This document shows, piece after piece, positions 1 through 8,751 of a DNA stretch of 64,000 nucleotides. The notes below the pieces were generated by a model that saw only the letters and a program-made list of their open reading frames with translations, was not told where the DNA came from and did no database searches. Each line of letters starts with the position of its first letter. The first letter of the stretch is position 1. A program made the translations under genes and the position numbers. Origin of the DNA: Nocardioides sp. WS12. Its GTDB lineage: Bacteria > Actinomycetota > Actinomycetes > Propionibacteriales > Nocardioidaceae. Where the stretch lies: NCBI RefSeq assembly GCF_014108865.1, contig NZ_CP053928.1:496001-560000 (forward strand). Reading direction: 5' to 3'.

Positions 1-1
1 G

Positions 2-1504
2 GAGCCGACCTCCGACCGCCCCGTCGACCCGGACCCCATCTCGGGTCCGACGGTCGAGGGCGACACGATCCTTCCGCCGGTCCCGGCCGACACCGTCGAC
101 GTACCCATTCCCGCTCCGCGGCCGGCCCTGGCATTCAGCTACCACGCGGTCTCCGACGTGGGTCGGGTGCGCAAGGACAACCAGGACTCCGGGTACGCCG
201 GCCCGTGGCTGCTCGCCGTCTGTGATGGCGTCGGTGGCGCGGCCCGCGGTGACATCGCCTCCAGCACGGCCATCAACGAGCTGCGCCAGCTCGACGAGGC
301 GCCCGGTTCGGTCGACCTGATCGAACGGATCAACGACGGCCTCGAAGAGGCGCACGTGTCCATCGGCGCCCAGGTCGACCACGACGCCTCGCTCAACGGC
401 ACGAGTACGACGGTCACCGTCGGGCTGTTCGACGGTGCCCGGCTCGCGCTGGGTCATGTCGGCGACTCGCGTGCCTATCTCTACCGCGACGGCGAGCTGT
501 CCCAGCTCACCAGCGACCACACCTTCGTGCAGAGCCTGATCGACGAGGGCCGGATCACCGAGGAGGAGGCGCGGGTCCACCCGCACCGCAACCTCATCCT
601 CAAGGCCCTCGACGGCCTGCACGACGTCGAACCGGACCTGTTCACGCTCGAACTCGTCGCGGGCGACCGCCTGTTCTTCTGCAGTGACGGTGCGTGCGGT
701 GTCCTCGACGACCTGCGGATCACCGAGATCCTGGCGGACGGCACCCCCGAGTTCTCCGCAGTCGAGATGGTCCGCGCCAGCCTCGAGGCCGGCAGTTCCG
801 ACAACGTGACCTGCGTGGTCGCCGACGTCCATCTCGCCCCGAACCCGGGCGACACGGCCGTCGTACCCCCGGAGCCGCAGATCGTCGGCGCCGCCGCCGA
901 ACTGAAGCAGCGGCGTCCGCGCGCGTTGTTCCGTGGCCACCGTTCCGGCGACACCGGCGAGCTCGAGCCGATCGACGAGGAGATCCCGCCCGGCGTCGAC
1001 CACGCCATCCGCGCCGACCCGCCGCCGGACCCCGAGGCCGTTCGCTACGCCCTGCAGCCCCCGCCGCGGTTCACGTGGGCGCGGCGCCTGCTCGCGCTCG
1101 CCGTCCTGCTCGGCCTGGTCTGGGTGGTCCTCGGTACGGCGTACTGGTGGAGCCAGCGGCAGTACTACATCGGCGAGGAGAAGGGTGAGGTCGTGCTCTT
1201 CCAGGGCGTCGACGTCCCCGGCCTGTCCGACGTGGTCTGGCGCCCCGGCCTGTCCTTCGACGACCTCAGCCAGGCCGACAAGAGCGCCGTCGACGGTCGC
1301 CTGAACTACGACAACTACGAAGAGGCCGTCAAGAAGCTGCGGCAGCTCGGCGACGAAACCGACGAGACACCGACCGACGAGACACCGACCGAGGAGCCCT
1401 CCGTCACGCCCCCGACGTCCGCCACCACGTCCACGTCCACGCCCGCGCCCACCCCGCCCTCCGGCGAGGCGAGCGACTTCGGCAGCCCGGCCGACGGCTC
1501 CTGA
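2..1504 (+). CDS. pstP: PP2C-family Ser/Thr phosphatase, 5' end outside window
   Basis: Metal-dependent protein phosphatase that would dephosphorylate targets of the PknA/PknB kinases encoded just downstream. The frame is open to the left edge, so the start lies outside the window. The PP2C core runs from VSDVGRVRKDNQDS (about 143-187) to SSDNVTCVV (about 824), with the metal-binding Asp residues in DNQD, CDGVGG, CSDGACG and SSDN all present. One membrane helix follows (LLALAVLLGLVWVVLG, about 1087-1134). The outer part is short and ends in a Thr/Pro-rich tail with a repeated DETPT unit. The order pstP-rodA-pbpA-pknA-pknB is the standard actinobacterial one. Function is confident; the true start is unknown. 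Confidence 0.95.
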   Translation, partial: EPTSDRPVDPDPISGPTVEGDTILPPVPADTVDVPIPAPRPALAFSYHAVSDVGRVRKDNQDSGYAGPWLLAVCDGVGGAARGDIASSTAINELRQLDEAPGSVDLIERINDGLEEAHVSIGAQVDHDASLNGTSTTVTVGLFDGARLALGHVGDSRAYLYRDGELSQLTSDHTFVQSLIDEGRITEEEARVHPHRNLILKALDGLHDVEPDLFTLELVAGDRLFFCSDGACGVLDDLRITEILADGTPEFSAVEMVRASLEAGSSDNVTCVVADVHLAPNPGDTAVVPPEPQIVGAAAELKQRRPRALFRGHRSGDTGELEPIDEEIPPGVDHAIRADPPPDPEAVRYALQPPPRFTWARRLLALAVLLGLVWVVLGTAYWWSQRQYYIGEEKGEVVLFQGVDVPGLSDVVWRPGLSFDDLSQADKSAVDGRLNYDNYEEAVKKLRQLGDETDETPTDETPTEEPSVTPPTSATTSTSTPAPTPPSGEASDFGSPADGS

Positions 1505-1523
1505 GCGAACCGACGGCACTGAC

Positions 1524-2909
1524 ATGGCCACCAACTCAGCCCTGATGGGCTTCGTGCACCGCCGGCGGCGGGGCGCGGAGCTCTTCTTGCTGATCCTCGC
1601 GCTGCTCGTCGGCGTCGGCGCGTACGCCGCCGTCGGGCTCGGTGTCGACGGCGAGGTCCCGACGAACCTGATCGGGTACGGCGGCTGGTTGACCCTGCTC
1701 GTCGTCGCGGCCCACGTCGCGGTGCGCCGCGTGGCGCCGTACGCCGACCCGGTGCTGCTGCCCGTCGTGGCCGCCCTCAACGGCCTGGGTCTGGCGATCA
1801 TCCACCGCCTCGACCTCGCCAAGGAGACCGCGCTGGCCAGCCAGCAGCTGACCTGGATGACGTTGGGTGTCGTGCTGTTCATCGGCACCCTGGTGGTGCT
1901 GCCCGACCACCGGCTGCTCGCCCGCTTCACCTACACCTCGGGCCTCGCGGCGATCGGGCTGCTGATCCTGCCGATGCTCCCGGTGCTCGGCACCGAGATC
2001 AACGGCGCCCGGATCTGGATCTCCGTGGGCCCGTTCAGCTTCCAGCCGGGCGAGATCGCGAAGCTGCTGCTCGTCATCACCTTCGCCGGCTACCTCGTCG
2101 TCCACCGCGACGCGCTCGCGCTGGCCGGGCGCCGGGTGCTGTTCCTGGACCTGCCCCGCGGGCGCGACCTCGGGCCGATCCTGATGATGTGGATCGTCAG
2201 CCTCGGCATCCTGATCCTGCAGCGCGACCTCGGTTCCAGCCTGCTGTTCTTCGGCCTCTTCCTCGTCATGTTGTACGTCGCCACCGAGCGCCCCGGCTGG
2301 ATCGTGGTCGGCGCACTGATGTTCTTCAGCGGCGCGGCCGTCGCGGTGCGGATCTTCAGCCACGTGCAGAACCGGGTCGACATCTGGCTCGACCCGTTCG
2401 CCGACCCGAGCGGCAGCGGCTACCAGCTGGTGCAGGCGCTCTACGGGTTCGCGTGGGGCGGCCTGGTCGGTCGCGGCCTCGGTGAGGGCATGCCCGAGCG
2501 GGTGCCGTATGCCGAGTCCGACTTCATCCTCGCTGCGATCGGCGAAGAGCTCGGCCTGACCGCCGTCATGGCCGTCCTGCTGCTCTACGGACTCGTCGTC
2601 GAGCGCGCCCTGCGCGCCGCCCTGATCTCGCGCGACGGCTTCGGCAAGCTGGTCGCCACCGGCCTGGCAGCCGTGTTCGCGCTGCAGATCTTCGTGGTCA
2701 TCGGCGGCGTCACCCGACTGATCCCGCTCACCGGCCTCACCACACCGTTCCTGTCGTACGGCGGCTCGTCCCTGGTCGCGAACTGGGTGATCATCGCGAT
2801 CCTGCTGCGCATCTCCGACCAGGCCCGCCGTCCGGTGCCTGACCTCAACGAGCAGCAGGACGACCCGGACGAGCAGCAGACCCAGATCGTGAAGGTGGTG
2901 CCGTCATGA
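1524..2909 (+). CDS. rodA: SEDS-family peptidoglycan glycosyltransferase RodA/FtsW
   Basis: Multi-pass SEDS protein that polymerises lipid II into glycan strands in partnership with a class B PBP, here the PbpA encoded next. The 461 residues hold about ten hydrophobic segments. The family signatures ARIWI..GPFSFQPGEIAKL and the C-terminal PFLSYGGSSLVANW are clear. The ATG at 1524 is 19 bases after the pstP stop and has no strong ribosome-binding site, so it may be translated by coupling. The stop overlaps the pbpA start (ATGA). It could be called FtsW by sequence alone; its place beside pbpA and pknA favours the RodA role in elongation or polar growth. Confidence 0.94.
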   Translation: MATNSALMGFVHRRRRGAELFLLILALLVGVGAYAAVGLGVDGEVPTNLIGYGGWLTLLVVAAHVAVRRVAPYADPVLLPVVAALNGLGLAIIHRLDLAKETALASQQLTWMTLGVVLFIGTLVVLPDHRLLARFTYTSGLAAIGLLILPMLPVLGTEINGARIWISVGPFSFQPGEIAKLLLVITFAGYLVVHRDALALAGRRVLFLDLPRGRDLGPILMMWIVSLGILILQRDLGSSLLFFGLFLVMLYVATERPGWIVVGALMFFSGAAVAVRIFSHVQNRVDIWLDPFADPSGSGYQLVQALYGFAWGGLVGRGLGEGMPERVPYAESDFILAAIGEELGLTAVMAVLLLYGLVVERALRAALISRDGFGKLVATGLAAVFALQIFVVIGGVTRLIPLTGLTTPFLSYGGSSLVANWVIIAILLRISDQARRPVPDLNEQQDDPDEQQTQIVKVVPS

Positions 2910-4417
2910 ACAAGCCGATCCGCGCGGTCTCCATCTTCTGCATGTTCTTGTTCCTCGCCCTGATGGCGAATGTGACGTTCCTGCAGTTCTGGCGGGCCGA
3001 TGAGTACAACACCGACCCGAAGAACTCCCGGGTCGCCGCGGCCGCGTTCAGCCGTGAGCGCGGCCTGATCCTGGTCGGCGAGGAGCCGATTGCCCGCAGC
3101 GAACCGGTCGACGACCAGTACAAGTACCTCCGGGTCTATCCCGAGAAGCAGCTGTACGCGCCCGTCACCGGCTACCTCCAGCTCGGCAGCCAGACCGGCA
3201 TCGAGCGCAGCCAGAACGAAGTGCTCTCCGGCGAGGACCCGCGACTGTTCGTCAACCGGCTCGTCGACCTGCTCAAGGGCGACACCAACCAGGGCGGCAA
3301 CGTCCTGCTGACCCTCGACCCCGCCGCGCAACGCGCCGCCTACACGACGCTGCGCGACACCGTCGGACCCGAAGGGGAAGGCGCGGTCGTGGCGATCGAG
3401 CCGAAGACCGGTCGGATCCTCGCGATGGTGTCCTTCCCGTCGTACGACCCGAACCGGCTGGCCTCCCACGACCGGGAGAAGCGCGAGACGGCGTACGACA
3501 GCCTCGACAGCAACAAGCGCCAGCCGCTGCTGAACCGGGCGATCCAGACCCGGCTGTTCCCCGGCTCGACGTTCAAGGTGGTCACCGCCGCGGCCGCGAT
3601 CGAGAACGGTCTCTACAACGCCGACGACGAGGTGCCCGCGGGTGCGACCTGGCAGGCGCCCGGCACCACCGGCTCGCAGAACGTGATCGACAACGAGGGG
3701 CGCGCCGGGTGCAGCCCGGCGAAGATCTCCTTCTCGAAGGCGATGGAGGACTCCTGCAACACCGCCTTCGCGAAGATGGCGGTCGAGGTCGGGCCGGAGA
3801 AACTGCGCGAGCAGGCAGAGGCGTTCGGCTTCAACAGCGACTATCTGCTGGACCTCGGCCCGCAGGCGCGTTCGGTGTTCCCCGAGGAGGTCGTCGACAC
3901 CATCGACGACGTCCAGCAGGACCCGCGCGAGCTCAACGACGCCGAGACGGCACGCTCGGGCTTCGGCCAGTTCTCGGTCCAGTCGACGCCCCTGCAGATG
4001 GCGATGGTGGTCTCGGCGATCGCCAACCGCGGCGCGCTGATGCGGCCCTACCTCGTCGACGAGGTGCAGACCGCAACGTTCGACGTCCTGGAGACCACCG
4101 AGCCGGAGACCCTCCGCGACGCGATCTCGCCCCAGACCGCCGACCAGCTCACGGACCTGCTGGTCGCGACCGTCGACGACGGCACCGCGTCACCCGCCGC
4201 CATCGACGGCGTCAGCGTCGCGGGCAAGACGGGCACCGCCCAGCGAGGTGTCGAAGGCAAAGCGCCCTACGGATGGTTTGTGTCGTTCGCGCCTGCGGAA
4301 GACGCTCAGGTCGCGGTGGCCGTGATGATCCAGGAAGCACCCGGCAAGCAGATCGCGGGCGGCCAGCTCGGCGGCCCGATCGCAAAGGCAGTGATGGAAG
4401 CGGTGTTGAAGAAGTGA
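2906..4417 (+). CDS. pbpA: Class B penicillin-binding protein PbpA
   Basis: Membrane-anchored DD-transpeptidase that cross-links peptidoglycan made by RodA. There is one N-terminal signal-anchor (about residues 5-25), then a dimerisation region, then the transpeptidase domain. The active-site triad is present: SxxK as STFK with Ser about 221, SxN as SCN with Ser about 283, and KTG about 441 in AGKTGTAQ. The length of 503 aa is usual for actinobacterial PbpA. It overlaps rodA by 4 bases and its TGA overlaps the GTG of pknA, so the group is probably translated as one coupled operon. Nothing is missing from the catalytic motifs. Confidence 0.96.
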   Translation: MNKPIRAVSIFCMFLFLALMANVTFLQFWRADEYNTDPKNSRVAAAAFSRERGLILVGEEPIARSEPVDDQYKYLRVYPEKQLYAPVTGYLQLGSQTGIERSQNEVLSGEDPRLFVNRLVDLLKGDTNQGGNVLLTLDPAAQRAAYTTLRDTVGPEGEGAVVAIEPKTGRILAMVSFPSYDPNRLASHDREKRETAYDSLDSNKRQPLLNRAIQTRLFPGSTFKVVTAAAAIENGLYNADDEVPAGATWQAPGTTGSQNVIDNEGRAGCSPAKISFSKAMEDSCNTAFAKMAVEVGPEKLREQAEAFGFNSDYLLDLGPQARSVFPEEVVDTIDDVQQDPRELNDAETARSGFGQFSVQSTPLQMAMVVSAIANRGALMRPYLVDEVQTATFDVLETTEPETLRDAISPQTADQLTDLLVATVDDGTASPAAIDGVSVAGKTGTAQRGVEGKAPYGWFVSFAPAEDAQVAVAVMIQEAPGKQIAGGQLGGPIAKAVMEAVLKK

Positions 4418-5946
4418 ACTCCGAGCAGAGGCAGTTCGCCGACCAGGCAGGTCGCTATCACCTCGACTCCGTGATCGCCACGGGTGGCATGGGCGTGGTG
4501 TGGCGCGGCACGGACACGCGCCTCAACCGTTCGGTCGCCGTGAAGGTGCTCAAGCCCGAGTACGCCGACGACCCCATGTTCCGCACCCGCTTCGAGGCCG
4601 AGGCGCGCAGTGCCGCGGCCCTGCACCACCCGGGCATCGCCGGTGTCTACGACTACGGCGCCGGCGAGGTCGACGGCAACCTGCCGCCGTACCTGGTCAT
4701 GGAACTGGTCGACGGACAGCCGCTCTCGAACCTGCTCGCGACCGCGCGCGGCAACGACCGCACGCTCGACACTGCCGTGGTGCAGGACCTGATCGCCCAG
4801 ACCGGCGACGCGCTGGCCGTGGCGCACCGGGCCGGGATCGTGCACCGCGACGTGAAGCCCGCGAACCTGCTGATCACCGCGGACCGCCGGGTCAAGATCA
4901 CCGACTTCGGCATCGCGCGTGCGGCCGACGCCGTCGCGCTCACCCGCACCGGATCGGTGATGGGCACCCCGCAGTACCTCAGCCCCGAGCAGGCCCGCGG
5001 CAACCCGTCCACGCCCGCGTCCGACGTCTACTCGCTGGGCGTCGTCGCGTTCGAGTGCCTGACCGGTCGCCGTCCGTTCGACGCCGAGACCCCGGTCGCC
5101 ACGGCCCTTGCGCACCTGCAGCAGCCCGTTCCTGCGCTGCCCTCGACGGTGCCTCCGGCGCTGGCCGCGATCGTCACGCGCGCCCTCTCGAAGGACCCCG
5201 CGGACCGCTACACGGACGGTGCGGCGTTCGCCGCCGCCGTACGCGGGGCCGACCTGGGTGCCGGTCCGGTTCCCGGGGCGTACCCGCCGCCCTCCGAGGG
5301 CGCCACCCAGGTGCTGCCGTCGGTCACCGGTCCGATCCCGCCGGCCACGCCGACGCACACCCCGATGCCGGTTCCGGTTCCCGGACAGCCGATCCGCCGC
5401 CTCGACGCGCCGGGTGCCTACGCCGGCTCCCAGGCGACCGAGCGTCAGGGACGTTCCCCGTGGCCCGCCGCGATCGCCGTGATCCTGCTGGTCATCGCTG
5501 CCGTCGTGGTGGCCGCGCTACTGCTCGGCCGCGACGGCGACGAGGACCCGGCCGCCGACGACACGACGTCCGAGGTGACCACCGAAGCCACCACGGAATC
5601 CTCCTCCAGCGAACCCACCACGGAGACCACCTCCGAGGAGGCCACCACGGTCCAGGTCGACGACACGCCGTACTCCTGCACCGCCGACTACCGCGACGCC
5701 GTGGCCCAGTTGCAGGACGACCGCCTCCAGGTCACCTGGGAGCAGGACTCCGCCGTCAACGACGGCACCTGCCCCGCCGACACCGTGAGCCGCTTCTCCA
5801 CCAACGGCACCCTGAACGAGGGCGACCCGATCACCGTCTACTACTGGGGCCCGGTCGTCGAACCGACCGAGGAGACCACCCCGACCGACGAGACCACCGA
5901 CCCGAGCAACCCGCTCACCGAGCTCCCAGGGGGTGAAGACGGATGA
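4414..5946 (+). CDS. pknA: Ser/Thr protein kinase PknA with PASTA-like outer domain
   Basis: Receptor-type kinase of the cell-growth operon. The GTG at 4414 overlaps the pbpA stop and gives 510 aa; longer in-frame starts upstream fall inside pbpA and are not credible. The kinase domain spans about residues 10-270, with the glycine loop ATGGMGVVW, HRDVKPAN (H about 143), DFG (Asp about 164) and GTPQYLSPEQ. One membrane helix lies at about 350-372. The outside part is Thr/Ser/Glu-rich and then carries a roughly 60-residue segment from YSCTADYRDA to DPITVYYW that resembles a degenerate PASTA repeat with two cysteines. The stop overlaps the pknB start (ATGA). Confidence 0.93.
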   Translation: MNSEQRQFADQAGRYHLDSVIATGGMGVVWRGTDTRLNRSVAVKVLKPEYADDPMFRTRFEAEARSAAALHHPGIAGVYDYGAGEVDGNLPPYLVMELVDGQPLSNLLATARGNDRTLDTAVVQDLIAQTGDALAVAHRAGIVHRDVKPANLLITADRRVKITDFGIARAADAVALTRTGSVMGTPQYLSPEQARGNPSTPASDVYSLGVVAFECLTGRRPFDAETPVATALAHLQQPVPALPSTVPPALAAIVTRALSKDPADRYTDGAAFAAAVRGADLGAGPVPGAYPPPSEGATQVLPSVTGPIPPATPTHTPMPVPVPGQPIRRLDAPGAYAGSQATERQGRSPWPAAIAVILLVIAAVVVAALLLGRDGDEDPAADDTTSEVTTEATTESSSSEPTTETTSEEATTVQVDDTPYSCTADYRDAVAQLQDDRLQVTWEQDSAVNDGTCPADTVSRFSTNGTLNEGDPITVYYWGPVVEPTEETTPTDETTDPSNPLTELPGGEDG

Positions 5947-7883
5947 CAACTCCCCCCACTGAACCCGGATCAGGTGGTCCCACGGTCGGCGGGCGTTACG
6001 AGCTCGCCGAACTCCTCGGCCGCGGCGGCATGGCGGAGGTCCGCAAGGGCACCGACACGCGGCTCGGCCGCGTCGTGGCCGTCAAGCGCCTGCGCACCGA
6101 TCTCGCCAGCGACCCCACCTTCCAGGCCCGCTTCCGCCGCGAGGCGCAGTCGTCGGCTTCGCTGAACCACCCCTCGATCGTGTCCGTCTACGACACCGGT
6201 GAGGAACGCACCGTCGGTGGCGTCGACGACGGCGAGATCGTCCCCTACATCGTCATGGAGTACGTCGCCGGGCGCACCCTGCGCGACATTCTGCGCGAGG
6301 GCCGCAAGATCCTGCCCGAGCGCGCCCTGGAGATCACCAGCGGCGTGCTGTCCGCGCTGGACTACAGCCACCGCGCGGGGATCATCCACCGCGACATCAA
6401 GCCCGGCAACGTCATGCTCACCCCGTCCGGCGACGTGAAGGTGATGGACTTCGGCATCGCCCGCGCGATGAGCGATGCCCAGTCGTCGATGACCCAGACC
6501 GCTGCGGTCGTCGGTACGGCGCAGTACCTCTCCCCGGAGCAGGCGCGCGGCGAGACCGTCGACTCCCGCTCCGACGTGTACTCCGCGGGCTGCCTGCTCT
6601 ACGAACTCCTCACTGGACGGCCGCCGTTCGTCGGCGACTCACCCGTGGCCGTCGCGTACCAGCACGTGCGGGAGCCCGCCGTACCCCCGTCGACGCACGA
6701 GGGTGACCTCACGCCGCAGATCGACGCGATCGTGATGAAGTCCCTCGCCAAGCGCGTCGAGGACCGCTACCAGTCCGCCGCTCAGATGCGCGCCGACATC
6801 GAGCGCTACCTCGCCGGCCGCCCGGTCCAGGCGGCCGTGGCCGACAGCACCGCCGTGGTGCCGGTCGTCTCCGGACCCGCCACCAGCGCGACCAGTACGG
6901 CCGACGCGCACCACGAGACCGCCGTCCGTTCGGCACTGCCACCGGTGCGGGACGACGACCGGCGCAGCCGGGTCGCGCTGTGGGTCGTGCTCGGTGTGCT
7001 GCTCCTCGCCCTGCTCGCCACGGCCGCCATCGTGTGGCCGAAGCTCTTCGACACCGAAGCTCCTGACGTGAAGGTGCCGTCGGTGATCGGCCTCGACAGC
7101 GACCTGGCCCGGGACCGGATCGGCGATGTCGGTCTGGCCATCGATGACCGCACCACCGAGTGCAGCGACGAATACCCCGAGGGTGGGCAGGTCATCAAGC
7201 AGGACCCGCTCGCCGAGCGCTACATCGAGCCGACCGGGACTGTCTTCCTGACCTTGTCCAGCGGACCCTGCGACTTCCCGCTTCCGCCCGTGACCGACCA
7301 GCCGTTCAAGGACGCGGTCAACGACCTGCTCGGTGTCGGCATCCTGCGCGCGAACATCAAGAAGACCGAGTGCAAGGAATCTGACGACCCGGCGGGCACG
7401 GTCGTCACCCAGACCCCCGACGCCGGCATGGCCGTCGACACCTCCGCCATCGTCGAACTCTGCGTGTCCGACGGTCCGGCCAAGGTGCCGAACGTCGTCG
7501 GTCGGACCCAGGCGGCGGCCGAGAAGGCGATCCGCGATGCCGGGTTCATCCCGGTCGTCAACAACGCGGCCGCCGACGACGCCACCCAGCCCAAGGGCCG
7601 GATCACCCGGATGGACCCCGTCGCGGGTGAACCGCTGCGCCAGGGCGACCGGGTCGTGCTCTACGTGTCGATCTACGAGAAGCCGCCCGAGCCGGTGGAC
7701 ACCGACGGCGACGGTCTCTCCGACGCAGACGAGGCGACGCGGGGCACCAACCCGGCCCTTGCCGACACCGACGGAGACGGCGTCAGCGACGGCCAGGAAG
7801 TCACCGACGGAACCGATCCGCTCAATCCGCTCTCGCCGCTGCCCGGCGGCGGGCCGGGCGGGCAACGCCCCCAGGCGGGCTGA
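5943..7883 (+). CDS. pknB: PASTA-domain Ser/Thr kinase PknB with C-terminal Ca-loop repeats
   Basis: Main peptidoglycan-sensing kinase; the PASTA repeats of the family bind muropeptides or lipid II. The kinase domain is at about residues 15-275 with LLGRGGMAEV, HRDIKPGN (H about 149), DFGIARA and GTAQYLSPEQ. A membrane helix follows at about 344-365. Outside there are three PASTA repeats (about 374-439, 440-510 and 512-577), and the first two have cysteine pairs. The last 60 residues are unusual for PknB: two acidic loops, DTDGDGLSDADE and DTDGDGVSDGQE, of the thrombospondin type 3 calcium-binding pattern. It overlaps pknA by 4 bases and ends the operon, facing the DUF881 gene. Confidence 0.95.
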   Translation: MTTPPTEPGSGGPTVGGRYELAELLGRGGMAEVRKGTDTRLGRVVAVKRLRTDLASDPTFQARFRREAQSSASLNHPSIVSVYDTGEERTVGGVDDGEIVPYIVMEYVAGRTLRDILREGRKILPERALEITSGVLSALDYSHRAGIIHRDIKPGNVMLTPSGDVKVMDFGIARAMSDAQSSMTQTAAVVGTAQYLSPEQARGETVDSRSDVYSAGCLLYELLTGRPPFVGDSPVAVAYQHVREPAVPPSTHEGDLTPQIDAIVMKSLAKRVEDRYQSAAQMRADIERYLAGRPVQAAVADSTAVVPVVSGPATSATSTADAHHETAVRSALPPVRDDDRRSRVALWVVLGVLLLALLATAAIVWPKLFDTEAPDVKVPSVIGLDSDLARDRIGDVGLAIDDRTTECSDEYPEGGQVIKQDPLAERYIEPTGTVFLTLSSGPCDFPLPPVTDQPFKDAVNDLLGVGILRANIKKTECKESDDPAGTVVTQTPDAGMAVDTSAIVELCVSDGPAKVPNVVGRTQAAAEKAIRDAGFIPVVNNAAADDATQPKGRITRMDPVAGEPLRQGDRVVLYVSIYEKPPEPVDTDGDGLSDADEATRGTNPALADTDGDGVSDGQEVTDGTDPLNPLSPLPGGGPGGQRPQAG

Positions 7884-7913
7884 CCCAGCGGGCTGACCCA
7901 GCGGGCTAACGCA
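7875..7913. repeat. 13-bp tandem repeat across two convergent stop codons
   Basis: The unit GCGGGCTGACCCA occurs twice exactly (7875-7887, 7888-7900), followed by a degenerate third copy GCGGGCTAACGCA (7901-7913). The first copy supplies the TGA of pknB and the third supplies the TAG of the convergent DUF881 gene. It looks like a recent slippage duplication of the 3' junction. Confidence 0.9.
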
Positions 7914-8703
7914 GCGGCCGGGCGTACTGCAGGTCGAGGACGGCGTCGTACGCCGGCGCGGTGACCAGGTCGGGTTCCTCGAGGGACCAGCCGATCTGGA
8001 TCTCGGCGTTGTCGGCGTCCGATCGGTAACGGCTGACCAGTTCGTCGGTGTCGACGGACGCCAGTAGGGCGGTCTGGTCGCCGACGGCCTCGATGACGTA
8101 GGGCTGCGGGTACGGCACGCCGGCGAGCTGGACGACCGGTCCCTTGCACTTGATGCCGGTGGTGCTGATGACGCGCTGGCCGGCGATCGTGACGGCCCTC
8201 GCTCCGCCGTTCCACAGCGCGTTGACCACGGCCTGGATGTCCTGCTGGTGCACGACGAAACGGTTGAGGTTCAGTCGCTCCTCGCGCGGGAGGTCGCGAT
8301 TGCGCTCGGCGGCCTCCTCGAGCAGGTCTTCGGGACCGTCGGCGAGCGTGATCCGCAGGCCCTCCCCGCGCCGGGGGGTGAAACCGGCCGGGTCGTTGAG
8401 TTCCTCGACCTTCGCACGGGCGCTGTCGACACCTTCGTCGCTGACGTTCGCGCCGAGCCGGTCGACCTCGGCCGAGAGCGTGTTGAACTTGTCCTCGACG
8501 CCCTGGTAGTCGGCGGCTTCACCTTCGACGAGACCAGCCAGATCGTTGTAGCGACCGGGCCGCAGGTCGGTGCCGTCGCTGTTCGTGGCCGACACCGCGA
8601 GCAGGCTGCCGCACAGCACCGCGACGGCAGGCGTGCCGATCCGCCAGGCCAACGAGCGGCCTGAGCGATGGCCCGTCGGACCTTCGGTGTGCGTACCCGT
8701 CAT
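7906..8703 (-). CDS. DUF881 family membrane-anchored protein
   Basis: A 265-residue protein of the actinobacterial DUF881 family, commonly found next to crgA; the molecular role is not known. There is one N-terminal membrane segment (IGTPAVAVLCGSLLAVSA, about residues 21-38), then an outer coiled region (about 50-105), then the conserved DUF881 core. Family features seen are LNLNRFVVHQQDIQAVVNALW, a GG..AVTIAGQRV stretch and QLAGVPYPQPYVIEAVGD. The ATG at 8703 is chosen because the long upstream extension would run antisense through crgA. It is divergent from crgA with only 48 bases between the two starts, and convergent with pknB. Confidence 0.85.
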   Translation of the reverse strand: MTGTHTEGPTGHRSGRSLAWRIGTPAVAVLCGSLLAVSATNSDGTDLRPGRYNDLAGLVEGEAADYQGVEDKFNTLSAEVDRLGANVSDEGVDSARAKVEELNDPAGFTPRRGEGLRITLADGPEDLLEEAAERNRDLPREERLNLNRFVVHQQDIQAVVNALWNGGARAVTIAGQRVISTTGIKCKGPVVQLAGVPYPQPYVIEAVGDQTALLASVDTDELVSRYRSDADNAEIQIGWSLEEPDLVTAPAYDAVLDLQYARPLR

Positions 8704-8751
8704 ACTGACAGTGTCTACTACCCAAGTCCCAGAACGATCGAGGAGCCCTCC

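Noticed and set aside
158..1504. Start of the PP2C gene at GTG 158.
   Set aside because: The frame is open to the left edge, and the conserved AVSDVG sequence begins before 158, so the gene starts outside the window.
3709..4413. A long N-terminal extension of PknA through pbpA.
   Set aside because: It is an out-of-frame reading of pbpA, rich in Arg/Gly, with no homology; the GTG overlap at 4414 is the natural start.
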